Origin: Deltaproteobacteria bacterium
GTDB taxonomy: Bacteria > Myxococcota > B64-G9
DNA: 60,646 nucleotides
Assembly (NCBI GenBank): GCA_019314375.1
Contig: JAFCZJ010000008.1
Location: 1 to 60,646 of the forward strand
Direction of reading: 5' to 3'
The notes beneath the pieces are model-generated. The model worked only from the letters and a program-made list of their open reading frames with translations. It was not told where the DNA came from and searched no databases. Positions within the stretch are counted from its first letter, which is position 1. Each line of letters opens with the position of its first letter. The position numbers and the translations under genes were made by a program. This document shows positions 40,927 through 49,826 of the stretch, piece after piece.

Positions 40927-43314
40927 TCAGTGCAGGTAGGATACAAAGACCATGACCTGTCGGCCTTCTGTGACATAGGGCACCATGGTGGCCCCCGTCA
41001 TGCGCCACTCGGAACCGAGGAGGTTTTTGGCGAGGACGCTTAGTCGGTAAGATTCAAACAGGGTATAGCTGGCATGCAGGTCGATGAAGAAGGTGCTCGT
41101 GTCATAGTCTTCCGCAGCCTGGGTGGAGTGTGTTCGACCATCGGTCCCCTGGACGTCGACAAAAGTGTTGCCTTGTGCCAGGCGGAATTCGGTGGCCGCT
41201 GCGTATACGCCCGAGAAGCCGATCTCCAGATTATCCAGGGGCCGTCCGTTGAGAATGAAACTACCAAAATAGGGCGGATACTTGGATGGACCTCCCAGTT
41301 GACCGTCCACGATGAAGCGATCATCGGTCGCGTCCAAGGGCATTGCAAACCCGGCGCTCAGACGAGCATCGATTCGCCCATCCCACAAGTAGACGATGGC
41401 GCTTCCTTCCACTCCGAAGATGTGCAGATCTCCATAGTTATCGAAGAAGTACTGGCGCGAATTGGCCAAGAGTTGGTCGTCGTAGGTGATGAAGTCCGAG
41501 ACCAGGTTGTAGTAAGCGTTCAATTCGATGCGAAGGATGTCCATCCTGAAGCCCAAAAGGGCCTCCAGGGTCTTGATGGACTGGGGTTTCATGTCTGGAT
41601 TGCCGATGATGCCGGCTTGACGGTTGCCCGTGCGGTAAAGGAAGGGAGGATAGACAAAAGCGGAAGAGAAGATTCCTTTTAGATAAAAAGTTTTTTCGAA
41701 GGATTTGACCAAGGCGATTCGGGGGGTGAGCATGGGATCGTAGTCGTAATTGAAATCGACTCGCCCGCCCAGGGTTAGACCCACATCCCATGGCAGTCGC
41801 GTGGACAAGTGCAGAAAGCCGCCCCAGAGCAGATCGTCGCCGTTGCCCAGGAAGCTCTTGTTCCGAAGCAGCAGATTGCCCCATTTGTCCACGGTCGCAC
41901 CTTCGTCGAGCATCGGAGCGCCGCTATGGCAGATGTAGTCATGGCCGGTGTTCTCTTCGCTATAGGTGCTTGGTGGATGGATGTTGTCCGGATCCGGCTT
42001 GCAGTAAGAGAGTCGGTAGTTGTAGGCGACATCGTATTCGGCGTTGATGCCGGCAAGCAGGGTCATGTCGCGCAGAAAGGCCCAATCACCCAAGTCCACG
42101 GCGTACTCCAGGCTGAGGCTGAAGCGAAGCTCTTCGCCTGACCAATTTTGGATCGATGTCTGGGCTTCTTCGGCGGCCAGGTCAAAAAACTCCTCCGCGA
42201 TGAGTTGAGAGCGCTCCTGGTGGCCAAAATGCAGTATCGAAGGGCGAAAAGTGAAGCGCCCATATTCGCTACTGCTCCCCCAGGACTTGGCCAGGTCAAT
42301 AAACGTCCGAGTATCGATACGAACAGGTCGTTGTGACTGGGCAACCACGTCTAGCAGGGATTGGTTGGACGCCCGTTGGGGATGGAAGTGTTTTCGGGCC
42401 GAGCCAATCCGAAACGTCCAGTCATCGGGTCGTTTGTACTTGAGCAGGGTTTCGTAGCTCGGGCCATAGTGGTTGACCCAGACAGGGGTGGTGCCGCGAG
42501 GCTGGGTCAGGTTTTCGCCTTCTTGCATTGCGTCGGCGAGGTTCTGGCCGTACAGGGGCAGGAGGATGTCCTCCTGTCCTGGGACCAGGTGACGGGTGCC
42601 GTGGGATTGCATGAAAGTACCAGACAAGTAAAGGCTGGAGCCATCCTCGAATCGATGCCCATGTTGCGCGGAAAGGTCGATGGCGTCAGAGCTGCCGTAT
42701 CCGACTTTTGCCGAGAAGCCCTGGGTTTTGTCGCCGTCTCGAGTGATGATGTTGATCACCCCTGTCAGGGCATTTGATCCATAGAGGGCGGCGCCTGGTC
42801 CGCGGATGATCTCAACCCGCTCCGCCATGTCGAGAATAAATCCGTCAGGAGCCGCCGTGTTGGTCAGAAAATCGTTCATACGCAAGCCATCCACCAGGAT
42901 CACCACATTTTGAGACGTGCTCGAATGCACACCTCTGGAGGCGATATTGCGCTCCATGGGGGAGGAAACCTCCACGAAACCCGGTGTGAGCCGCAGCAAG
43001 TCGATTAAACGTCGGATGCCCAAGCGATCCATGTCCTTGCGCGTGAAAACGGTGACGATGGATGGCGCGTCCTCGATTCCTTCGGCCCGTTTGGAGGCGG
43101 TGACCACTTCCTCATCCAACAGAGCCGCGATGTCCAGTTCGGCGAAATCTTCAAAGTCCTTCTGGGGAGTCTCTTTTTTTTCATCAGGGTCTGCTTTTTT
43201 CCCCTCCGCCTCCGTTTGGTTCCGAGTGCTTGTTTGGGGCCGGGAGAAGGCAGCAGGCACGCCAAGAAGACTCGCCATCAAGCTTATCGTTATGCAGGTG
43301 CTTAATTTCGACAA
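40927..43314 (-). CDS. TonB-dependent outer-membrane receptor (second copy)
   Basis: A 795-residue receptor with a signal peptide (ISLMASLLGVPAAFS), a charged linker, a DFAELDIAALL segment like that of the other receptor, plug motifs (VVILVDGLRM, VEIIRGPGAALYGSNA, GVINIITRDG) and a barrel. The start is TTG 43314 with a strong AGGAGGT ribosome site six to seven bases upstream. It is followed by the substrate-binding lipoprotein. Its promoter and adjacent motif (43355-43411) match those of the other TonB-receptor operon, so the two should be co-regulated. Confidence 0.92.
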   Translation of the reverse strand: MSKLSTCITISLMASLLGVPAAFSRPQTSTRNQTEAEGKKADPDEKKETPQKDFEDFAELDIAALLDEEVVTASKRAEGIEDAPSIVTVFTRKDMDRLGIRRLIDLLRLTPGFVEVSSPMERNIASRGVHSSTSQNVVILVDGLRMNDFLTNTAAPDGFILDMAERVEIIRGPGAALYGSNALTGVINIITRDGDKTQGFSAKVGYGSSDAIDLSAQHGHRFEDGSSLYLSGTFMQSHGTRHLVPGQEDILLPLYGQNLADAMQEGENLTQPRGTTPVWVNHYGPSYETLLKYKRPDDWTFRIGSARKHFHPQRASNQSLLDVVAQSQRPVRIDTRTFIDLAKSWGSSSEYGRFTFRPSILHFGHQERSQLIAEEFFDLAAEEAQTSIQNWSGEELRFSLSLEYAVDLGDWAFLRDMTLLAGINAEYDVAYNYRLSYCKPDPDNIHPPSTYSEENTGHDYICHSGAPMLDEGATVDKWGNLLLRNKSFLGNGDDLLWGGFLHLSTRLPWDVGLTLGGRVDFNYDYDPMLTPRIALVKSFEKTFYLKGIFSSAFVYPPFLYRTGNRQAGIIGNPDMKPQSIKTLEALLGFRMDILRIELNAYYNLVSDFITYDDQLLANSRQYFFDNYGDLHIFGVEGSAIVYLWDGRIDARLSAGFAMPLDATDDRFIVDGQLGGPSKYPPYFGSFILNGRPLDNLEIGFSGVYAAATEFRLAQGNTFVDVQGTDGRTHSTQAAEDYDTSTFFIDLHASYTLFESYRLSVLAKNLLGSEWRMTGATMVPYVTEGRQVMVFVSYLH

Positions 43315-43354
43315 GGCCGACCTCCTGGAATTCTCGTATGTCTGGAATTGGTGT

Positions 43355-43378
43355 AAATTCAGGACATTAAGACTCTTT
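43355..43378 (-). promoter_or_regulatory. Shared motif, copy 2 (operator candidate)
   Basis: The second copy of the 24-bp block found at 39541-39564, beginning 5 bases after the -10 box in the same orientation. The alignment has 18 of 24 identities, with AGACTCTTT and AGGA fully conserved. No strong palindrome is seen, so the bound factor may recognise a direct or asymmetric site. Confidence 0.6.
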
Positions 43379-43383
43379 TTTGA

Positions 43384-43411
43384 ATCATACTGACCAAGCC
43401 GTGGGTGTCAA
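43384..43411 (-). promoter_or_regulatory. Predicted strong promoter of the TonB-receptor/binding-protein operon
   Basis: On the minus strand TTGACA (43411-43406), 16-bp spacer, TATGAT (43389-43384). This is near consensus, with the same architecture as the promoter at 39570-39597. The leader to the TTG start at 43314 is about 65 bases. Confidence 0.72.
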
Positions 43412-43431
43412 TCAATATTTTCAGATTTGAC

Positions 43432-43854
43432 TCAAATGGCCGGATCGTGCCTCTTTTTGGAACTTTGCTTTGCCAGTTGGCGCAATGCTTGATTTAGCCT
43501 GGGGATTTGATCGGGGCAGCGTTTGGACCACTGCATGAGCAGGCCCTTGATTTTTCGGGGACCCGGGCCTTGGGTCGGTCGCCAGTTTGCCGGCTTGTCT
43601 TTGTACTTGTTTTGAAATGTGGGTTTTTGAGCGGCGATGAATTGCAGCAGGGCGGCCAGGCCGCCTTCGCAGTCGTTCCAGTGGGCCTCGATAATTTTGG
43701 TGATCTCTTCTTGCTGAATTTCGAGAAAGAGCATCGGATCGATTTTGATCTTGGACTGTGGGACTGGCTTTGAATCGGCGGGCTTCTTTTCTTCGCAGCC
43801 TGAAAGGCCATAAGCCAGTACGAAAAGGCCTGCGAGGAAAAGAGCAGGCTTCAT
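43432..43854 (-). CDS. Small hypothetical lipoprotein
   Basis: A 140-residue exported protein with a clean lipobox (LSGC at residues 17-20). The mature part is helical with two Cys (WNDCEGG and KRCPDQIP) that may form a disulphide. The family is not recognised. The start overlaps the stop of the HEAT-repeat lipoprotein gene (ATGA), so it is the last gene of that operon. About 115 bases, holding a promoter for the opposite side of the region, separate it from the TonB-receptor gene. Confidence 0.75.
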   Translation of the reverse strand: MKPALFLAGLFVLAYGLSGCEEKKPADSKPVPQSKIKIDPMLFLEIQQEEITKIIEAHWNDCEGGLAALLQFIAAQKPTFQNKYKDKPANWRPTQGPGPRKIKGLLMQWSKRCPDQIPRLNQALRQLAKQSSKKRHDPAI

Positions 43855-44924
43855 GGTTTGATTTCGCCGATGGCAGCCAGGGCTCGCTTGGCTGCAGCTT
43901 GCACCGTGGCTTGTTCATCGATGCTGGCTTTTTTTAATGGACCCACGGCTGCTGATGCGGCGGGTCCGATTTGGCCCAGGACGTGGGCCGCCAGCTCGCG
44001 GAAGCGGGGGGCCGGGTCTTTTAAGAGTTTGATGAGTTTGTCGATGGCGGGCGCCGCGGAGGGACCGAATTTGGCCAAGGCCAGCAAGGCGGCTTGCTTG
44101 ACCCGGAAGGCCTTGGGGTCGGAGATGGCCTTGATAAGCGCAGGCAGGGCCGCTTTGGCCGCGGCACCCCGGTAGCCCAAGGCTCGGGCGGCCGAGGCCC
44201 GTACGCGCTCGTCGCCGCCGGCCAGGGCTTGGCGCAAGTCATCGACGACGTCTTTGTTGCAGCAATTGAACAACTTGGAGGCCTCTGCCGCCTGCTCCGC
44301 CGTGGGGCCGGTGTGTTTGACCAGGATGGACACGAGATCTTCCAAACGATCCGTGCAGTCATCGGCGTCCAGCTTGTTCAGGCCGGCCAAGGCCCAAACC
44401 TGAACGGCCGGGGCGGGATCTTTTAGTCGCTGTTCCAGGGCGTCTGCGGCCTTGGGTGAGCCCATCTTGGCCATGCACTGCACCGCGGCCAGGCGAATCC
44501 CGGGCTTGATATCGCGACTCATGGGGATGATTCGGCCCAGGGCGGGTTCGGCCTTGGGTCCAAAATCGCTCAGGATTTCCAGGGCCCGAGCTCGTACCTT
44601 GGGGCTTGCATCCGCCAGAAATTTAGCGATTTGGGGGGCCGCGGAGGGTCCTTCTCGGGCCTGACTTTCCATCTGGCCAATGGCGATGCGATCCGCGTGA
44701 GCAGAATAACCACTGTTTTTCATGGATTCTTTGTCCGGCGTCTTGGCTTTCCCGCCGGCGCCCTGTCTCCAGGCGGATGGCTGGCTCGCTGTCTGCTGGT
44801 AGGCAGGCTTGGGCGCCTCTTGCCTCGGTGGTGGATCTTGTTTTTTCTGACCGAAGAGGCTGCAAGCGCCAAGGGGCAGCAGCAACAACAGGATTGGCAG
44901 GGACAGGTAGACACGTTGTCGCAT
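43851..44924 (-). CDS. HEAT-repeat lipoprotein
   Basis: A 357-residue envelope lipoprotein: signal peptide with lipobox LGAC, a Pro/Gln-rich linker to about residue 75, then PBS-lyase/HEAT-type helical repeats (AKFLADASPKVRARALEIL, LGYRGAAAKAALPALIKA, ELAAHVLGQIGPAASAAV). Two Cys pairs occur mid-domain (DDCTD, NCCNK). HEAT arrays act as protein scaffolds. The start is taken at ATG 44924, eight bases after GAGGAA; a GTG at 44939 is an alternative directly adjacent to the upstream stop. It belongs to a four-gene envelope operon with an M49-like peptidase and a FadL-like porin. Confidence 0.82.
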   Translation of the reverse strand: MRQRVYLSLPILLLLLPLGACSLFGQKKQDPPPRQEAPKPAYQQTASQPSAWRQGAGGKAKTPDKESMKNSGYSAHADRIAIGQMESQAREGPSAAPQIAKFLADASPKVRARALEILSDFGPKAEPALGRIIPMSRDIKPGIRLAAVQCMAKMGSPKAADALEQRLKDPAPAVQVWALAGLNKLDADDCTDRLEDLVSILVKHTGPTAEQAAEASKLFNCCNKDVVDDLRQALAGGDERVRASAARALGYRGAAAKAALPALIKAISDPKAFRVKQAALLALAKFGPSAAPAIDKLIKLLKDPAPRFRELAAHVLGQIGPAASAAVGPLKKASIDEQATVQAAAKRALAAIGEIKP

Positions 44925-44939
44925 GGGCGATTTCCTCAC

Positions 44940-46343
44940 TCAGAGCTTGAATTCGACTTGGGCCGAGATCGTATGCACGCCGCCGGAAAAAATAGCGTTT
45001 TGCGGCGGATCCAGCAACGAATCGGTGACTTCGTCTTTGAGGTACCAGTAGTGGTAGTAGCCCAGGCTCAAGCGCCAGCTGGGCTCGAAGGTGTAGCGCA
45101 GGCCGAAGCTGATGCCGGTCAAATCCACCGTGGGCGCGTCCAGGCTTTTGGTCCGGGTCGGAGCCGGCGATTTGTCGTAGGTCCACCCCGCCAGAAATTC
45201 CACTGGCCAATCATCAGGAAATGGGCGGTAGGCCGCGCCGAAGGAGAGAGTCCAAGAGCCATGGTAGTCTTTGGGCGTGACCATGGGGTTCTCAACGGCC
45301 GGCTCGCCGAGTACTTCCTGCTCGATGTTGTGGTCCATGTCCTGGCTCTCAAAGACATGGTAAAACCACCAGCGAAAATCCGCGGCCAAATCCAGCTCAT
45401 CCATAACCTGCCAGTGGAGGCCTGCGCCGAGACCCGAAGGGACTTTCATGTGGGTGGTCTGCTCATATTCGCCTAAGAGACCGTGCCCATCGGTGACGGC
45501 CAAAAGGACCGGGTCTTCCTCGGTCTCGCCGGGCGGCAGGTCGATGCCCAGGGAGCCATCAAGGGCGACGCTGGCGCCGGCGATGAAAACCAGGCCCGCC
45601 ACCAGGCCGTCGATGGGTTCTGCTGTCAGGCCTACGTTCCAGAAGGGCTGCACGTCTTCTCCCAGCATATGCAGGACGTAGTCGGTGGTCTCATCGCCAT
45701 ACAGGGGCACGTTGACCCATCGTTTGCCCTCCATGCGGACATACATGACCCCCAGGCTTGCGCCGATGCTGATCCAATCCACCGGATCGGGTAGACGATA
45801 GCCCACCGAAGCCGAGGCCATACCGGCGATAAAATAGGCTTCGGTGACGAAGTAGCGCGTCGGCGCGTCTTCCGGCATGAAGGCACCGATGAAATCCGGT
45901 ACATAGACCGACAGGGAGACCACGGGTCCCTTGTCGAAGCCGAAGTCGGAGGACATGGCGAACATGGGCATGGCGCCAAAGTACTTGGTGGGCTTGATCG
46001 TACCTTCGAAATACCCGTCTTCATCCACCGCGGTGTCGATGTAGTCCTCGCTGCCGGATTGGCCTTCGCCGGCCGGCCAAGCACGGACCTTGATGCCAGC
46101 ATCAACGATGGAAAAGCCGGAGGATAGATGAAATTGTGTTCCGTGCAGGTTCGCTAAGCCCGCGGGGTTGTGAAAGGCGGCGGAAAGATCATCGGGCTTG
46201 GCGATCGAGCACATCATGGAGGTTTTTTTTGCGCCGAACTCAACGATGGTGAAGCCGCCGGCACGCGACTGAATTGTCCAGCCCACGCTGAGCAGGAAAG
46301 CCGCAAGCAGGGTCAGAATTCGACCTGTCGATGGAATGCTCAA
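44940..46343 (-). CDS. FadL/OmpP1-family outer-membrane transport protein
   Basis: A 467-residue outer-membrane barrel. After the signal peptide (LTLLAAFLLSVGWTIQSRA) the mature N-terminus GGFTIVEFGAKKTSM, followed by AKPDDLSAAFHNPAGLANL, is the FadL hatch signature. FadL proteins let long-chain fatty acids or other hydrophobic compounds cross the outer membrane. It ends with a beta-strand (HTISAQVEFKL). The start is taken as TTG 46343, two bases after the peptidase stop, because the signal peptide begins there; no clear ribosome site is visible. Confidence 0.87.
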   Translation of the reverse strand: MSIPSTGRILTLLAAFLLSVGWTIQSRAGGFTIVEFGAKKTSMMCSIAKPDDLSAAFHNPAGLANLHGTQFHLSSGFSIVDAGIKVRAWPAGEGQSGSEDYIDTAVDEDGYFEGTIKPTKYFGAMPMFAMSSDFGFDKGPVVSLSVYVPDFIGAFMPEDAPTRYFVTEAYFIAGMASASVGYRLPDPVDWISIGASLGVMYVRMEGKRWVNVPLYGDETTDYVLHMLGEDVQPFWNVGLTAEPIDGLVAGLVFIAGASVALDGSLGIDLPPGETEEDPVLLAVTDGHGLLGEYEQTTHMKVPSGLGAGLHWQVMDELDLAADFRWWFYHVFESQDMDHNIEQEVLGEPAVENPMVTPKDYHGSWTLSFGAAYRPFPDDWPVEFLAGWTYDKSPAPTRTKSLDAPTVDLTGISFGLRYTFEPSWRLSLGYYHYWYLKDEVTDSLLDPPQNAIFSGGVHTISAQVEFKL

Positions 46344-46345
46344 AA

Positions 46346-48358
46346 TTACAGCCCAACGCTGTATACGAAGCTGGCTTTCGGGAACCGAAGGATTCGATCG
46401 GCCACCTGGGTTTGGTGCATCAAGCTGCTGCCTTCGCCGGTCACGTATTCGTCGACGAGTTTTTTGGCGGCTTCTTTGTCGCCGGAGGCCTTGATTTGGC
46501 CCACTTGCTTCATCAAGTCAGCCAGAGCCGCCGGGACCTTGTCGAAGTGGATATGGAAACGACCCCGGTCCCGACCGTTGGCGGCCAATTCATCCGTCGA
46601 CCATTCGATGGCGCCGGCTCGGCTCAAGACACCCATTTGGATAGCTGCCAATTGACTGTATGGCTTGGGTCGGTTTTCAGCGCTGAACATACCGCGAGAA
46701 ATGTGGCCGAAGGCCCAGACGATGGAGTGCAGGTAAACTTGCTCTGCTTCTTCCTTCGACAAAAGACTCTTTTCTCGCAGAAAGTCGACGAAGAAGAGTG
46801 CGCCGGTCTGGGCCTTGAGCTCCTCGAGCACCGTGGCCATGGCGCCGCCAAAGACCTCGCTGGGGGGCTTGCCGTCGATGGTGTAATCCGAATGGGGACC
46901 AAAGTTGTGCGTGATTTCGTGCAGGATGATGTCCAAAAGCCCCAGGCGTTTATCGTTGGTGTAGCGTTGCATGGATTCCTTCGACAGCAGGCTTTCGGCC
47001 TGGGCTCGCCGGATGGCCCGGGAGTCGGCGTCGGTGTAGAGATTGGACATGACCACCGTGCGACCTCGACCTTCTTGAGCCACCTTGCCCCAGTTGGGCA
47101 GGCTTTGGCCGATGGTGGCGCCCAGGGGGCTGCGTGCGTCGCCGGCGTTGAGCACCATGGCGATGAAGTCGGGCATGTGCACGCTGACCTGTCGGGCCTT
47201 GTAGGTTTTTCCGATGAGGTCGGCCAGGCGCTGTTCCATGTCCTGGCGCATGGGCGTGAGCTTTTTTTGCCAATAAAGTGAGTCGGGGTCGATGCGAGCG
47301 AAAGACACATGGAATCCCGCCTTGCGATTGCATGGCTCGAAGTAAACTTCATCCGGAGCGATGCGCAGGTACCATCGACTGTTTGAGGCGTTCATGGCGG
47401 CCCAGGCCTCATCCGCCGGTCCCCAAATATTGTTTTCAAAGGCTTTGGCAGCGGCCAGCAGGTAGGCCTTGAAGGCTTCTTCCCCCTCGGTGATCGACTG
47501 GGCCGCGGCTTTAAGTTCGGCGGCTATTTGTTTCATGTCCTTGCCGTATGCCTGGGTGTAAGGCACGGCAAGGAGGCCGCCCTGGCCGTCTTCTTCGACG
47601 CGAGTAAAGGGATCCAACAGGGTCTTGGCCGCAGGCAGTTTGGCCAGCTTGTCGCACCAGTTTTTTTCAGCTTGCAGGGCCGCGGGATACAGACCCGACA
47701 AGCGAGCAGGGAAGGTTGGGCAGGCATTGCAGAAGGGATCGTTTTCAGTGGCCGGCGCCACGCACCAGGGGGTTTGGTTTCGCCGAAACAAAGCGCGGCT
47801 GGGCATGTCACCCTGGGGGATGCAGGCCCGATAGCCTTCGGCGCCCAATTGCTCGGCGTGGATTTTTTCAATGATTCTTGCGGCGGCGGTGATGTGCCGT
47901 ACGATTTTCTGGTCCAGGGCCGAGGCCTTGGTGAAGTCGTTGAATACCAAGGTGGGGCGTCCCTGGTTGAGCTCCAGCGCCACGGATTCTCGACGGCGCA
48001 TTTCTTTCATGCCCGCAACAATTTGCTGGAACAAAAGGGTGAAGGCTCCCTTTTCGTTCACGTAAGCCTGGCGCCTGGAGCCCACACCCAGAAGCACCAA
48101 CTCATCGGCGTCCAGCTTGCCGGGGTTCTTCTGATCTTGCTCCCAGAAAAGGGGTTGGTCCAGCAGGGCCGCCAGGCGATTGAAGTCATCTCGGGCCAGT
48201 GCGGGACCCGGTCGAGCAAGCGGTTTTTGAGGCAGGGGTGCCGTCTTGGTCTCGGGTCCGGCTTGGGGGTCCGGCGCGGTCGCGGTCGTCGCACAGGCAA
48301 CCATGAAGGCGATGAGCAAGAGAAGGAAAAACAGACGGGTGTGAGTGTATGGCTGCAT
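46346..48358 (-). CDS. M49-like zinc peptidase lipoprotein
   Basis: A 670-residue protein with a signal peptide and lipobox-like MVAC, so envelope-anchored. The zinc site is HEITHNFGPHSD at about residue 480, followed about 32 residues later by LEELKAQTGALFF; this HExxH plus E-E-x-K-A pattern resembles dipeptidyl peptidase III (M49) and its bacterial relatives, although DPP III itself has HELLGH. The N-terminal half is helical and not recognised beyond that. AGGAGA lies nine bases before ATG 48358; codons upstream in the frame are not coding-like. It heads the operon with the FadL-like and HEAT genes. The substrate is unknown; family members cut short peptides or have lost activity. Confidence 0.8.
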   Translation of the reverse strand: MQPYTHTRLFFLLLLIAFMVACATTATAPDPQAGPETKTAPLPQKPLARPGPALARDDFNRLAALLDQPLFWEQDQKNPGKLDADELVLLGVGSRRQAYVNEKGAFTLLFQQIVAGMKEMRRRESVALELNQGRPTLVFNDFTKASALDQKIVRHITAAARIIEKIHAEQLGAEGYRACIPQGDMPSRALFRRNQTPWCVAPATENDPFCNACPTFPARLSGLYPAALQAEKNWCDKLAKLPAAKTLLDPFTRVEEDGQGGLLAVPYTQAYGKDMKQIAAELKAAAQSITEGEEAFKAYLLAAAKAFENNIWGPADEAWAAMNASNSRWYLRIAPDEVYFEPCNRKAGFHVSFARIDPDSLYWQKKLTPMRQDMEQRLADLIGKTYKARQVSVHMPDFIAMVLNAGDARSPLGATIGQSLPNWGKVAQEGRGRTVVMSNLYTDADSRAIRRAQAESLLSKESMQRYTNDKRLGLLDIILHEITHNFGPHSDYTIDGKPPSEVFGGAMATVLEELKAQTGALFFVDFLREKSLLSKEEAEQVYLHSIVWAFGHISRGMFSAENRPKPYSQLAAIQMGVLSRAGAIEWSTDELAANGRDRGRFHIHFDKVPAALADLMKQVGQIKASGDKEAAKKLVDEYVTGEGSSLMHQTQVADRILRFPKASFVYSVGL

Positions 48359-48425
48359 GGTTCGATCTCTCCTGTTGGTCGATATGGGTCGATAAGCGCC
48401 TTGATTCTTCCATAGCCCAGATGGA

Positions 48426-48454
48426 TTGACAAGGACTCTGCTGGGGCCTAGAGT
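48426..48454 (+). promoter_or_regulatory. Predicted promoter of the TPR lipoprotein gene, short or no leader
   Basis: TTGACA (48426-48431), 17-bp spacer, TAGAGT (48449-48454). The -35 is perfect and the -10 is 4 of 6. Transcription would start about 48461, only a few bases before the ATG at 48465, and no ribosome site lies between them. Confidence 0.5.
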
Positions 48455-48464
48455 TCTGGCCTCC

Positions 48465-49826
48465 ATGAAAAAGCCAAGCAGACACAGTCTTTTGATTCGC
48501 ATTGTTCCCTTGACCTTATTCAGCTTGCTTATGGCCTGCCAAACGCCGGGTCGGGGGCTGCGGCCAGACCCCGACCCCTTGCGTGAGGCGCGGAATTTGA
48601 CCATGCAGGGTCATGGGCAGAAAGCATTTGAGGCCTTTGATGCGATTCTGGGCCGTCAGCCGGACAACCTGGATGCCCATCGCGGGCTGGTGGAGGCGGC
48701 CTATTTTATTGGGCGTCTGGTGGAAGTGGAGAAGCGCTATACCGGCATGTTGGGTGGGGATCGGGCCGGCTTCGGTCATTACGGATTGGCCTTGGTGGCT
48801 GTAGCCCGGGGACCAGGCGGTCTGGTTTTTGCACTCAAGTCTTTCGCGGAGGCTTGTCGCTTGCTTCCAGAAGAAGCGGATGCACCTTATCGCATGGGCC
48901 TGCTGCACCTGCGCAACGAAGACTGTAACAAAGCCTTGCCTTCCTTCGCCAGGGCCAGTGTTTTGGATAAACAATGGGCCGCCCCTCGAATCGCCAGTGC
49001 CCATTGTTTGGAACAACTGAGCCGGGATGCCGAGGCCATGGTTGCCCTGCGGCCTGTTTTGGATGCCGATGCCCGGGACGCGGACTTGAGTCGCGCCAGG
49101 TTGATCGCGGATCGCATCTTTGATCCGGAGCGAGGGATTCCCGTTGAAATCTTGCCCGACCTGCACAAGGCCACCGAACTTTTGTCGAGGGAGGCGGTGC
49201 AGCAAGCCCTGATTAATTTGGACAATGTGCTGATTCATCACCCCCACATCAGCTTGGCATATACCCTGAAGGGCTTGGCTCAGAGTCGACTGAACAACAG
49301 CGGAGAGGCGGTGGTGGCTTTCGGCAAGGCCTTGGAGTTGAGGCCTGACAGCCCGGATGCTTTGGTGGGCCTGGGCGATCTTTACGCCCGAGTACAGAAG
49401 TGGAAAGAGGCCAGGGAAAATTACGACCAGGCCGTCGAGATCAATCCCTTCTATCAAGCCGCGCGTTTGCGGCTGGCGGATTTGGCCATCGCCCGCGAGG
49501 ATTTTCGTCGTGCCGCCCATCAGCTAGAGGTGGCCATCCGCTTGGACCCGAAGGATATGGGCAACCGCTACCGCTATTCCGAGGTGCTCGTGACCTTGGG
49601 TAAGCTCAAGGAGGCTTTGGGCTTGCTGGAAGAGATCCTGCAGAAACATCCGGAGGCCCTCGAAGCCCTCATTCGCGCTGGCCGCCTGTACATGATCTTG
49701 TCGAAGTCAGAGCCGGCGAAGGCCGCCGACTTTCGTCAGCGTGCTCAAGAATGCCTGCAAACGGCCCATGAAGTAGCGCCCGACAATCAAGCGGTGAGCG
49801 AAATGATGGAGTCGATGGAGGATTAA
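48465..49826 (+). CDS. TPR-repeat lipoprotein
   Basis: A 453-residue exported protein with lipobox LMAC at about residue 25. Nearly the whole mature part is TPR units (for example LTMQGHGQKAFEAFDAIL, LVGLGDLYARVQKWKEAREN, GRLYMILSKSEPAKAADF). It resembles the TPR lipoprotein at 4714 and is probably an envelope scaffold. The start is ATG 48465 because the signal peptide begins there and a promoter ends just upstream; codons further upstream overlap that promoter. Its last 120 bases are overlapped by the convergent protease gene. Confidence 0.85.
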   Translation: MKKPSRHSLLIRIVPLTLFSLLMACQTPGRGLRPDPDPLREARNLTMQGHGQKAFEAFDAILGRQPDNLDAHRGLVEAAYFIGRLVEVEKRYTGMLGGDRAGFGHYGLALVAVARGPGGLVFALKSFAEACRLLPEEADAPYRMGLLHLRNEDCNKALPSFARASVLDKQWAAPRIASAHCLEQLSRDAEAMVALRPVLDADARDADLSRARLIADRIFDPERGIPVEILPDLHKATELLSREAVQQALINLDNVLIHHPHISLAYTLKGLAQSRLNNSGEAVVAFGKALELRPDSPDALVGLGDLYARVQKWKEARENYDQAVEINPFYQAARLRLADLAIAREDFRRAAHQLEVAIRLDPKDMGNRYRYSEVLVTLGKLKEALGLLEEILQKHPEALEALIRAGRLYMILSKSEPAKAADFRQRAQECLQTAHEVAPDNQAVSEMMESMED

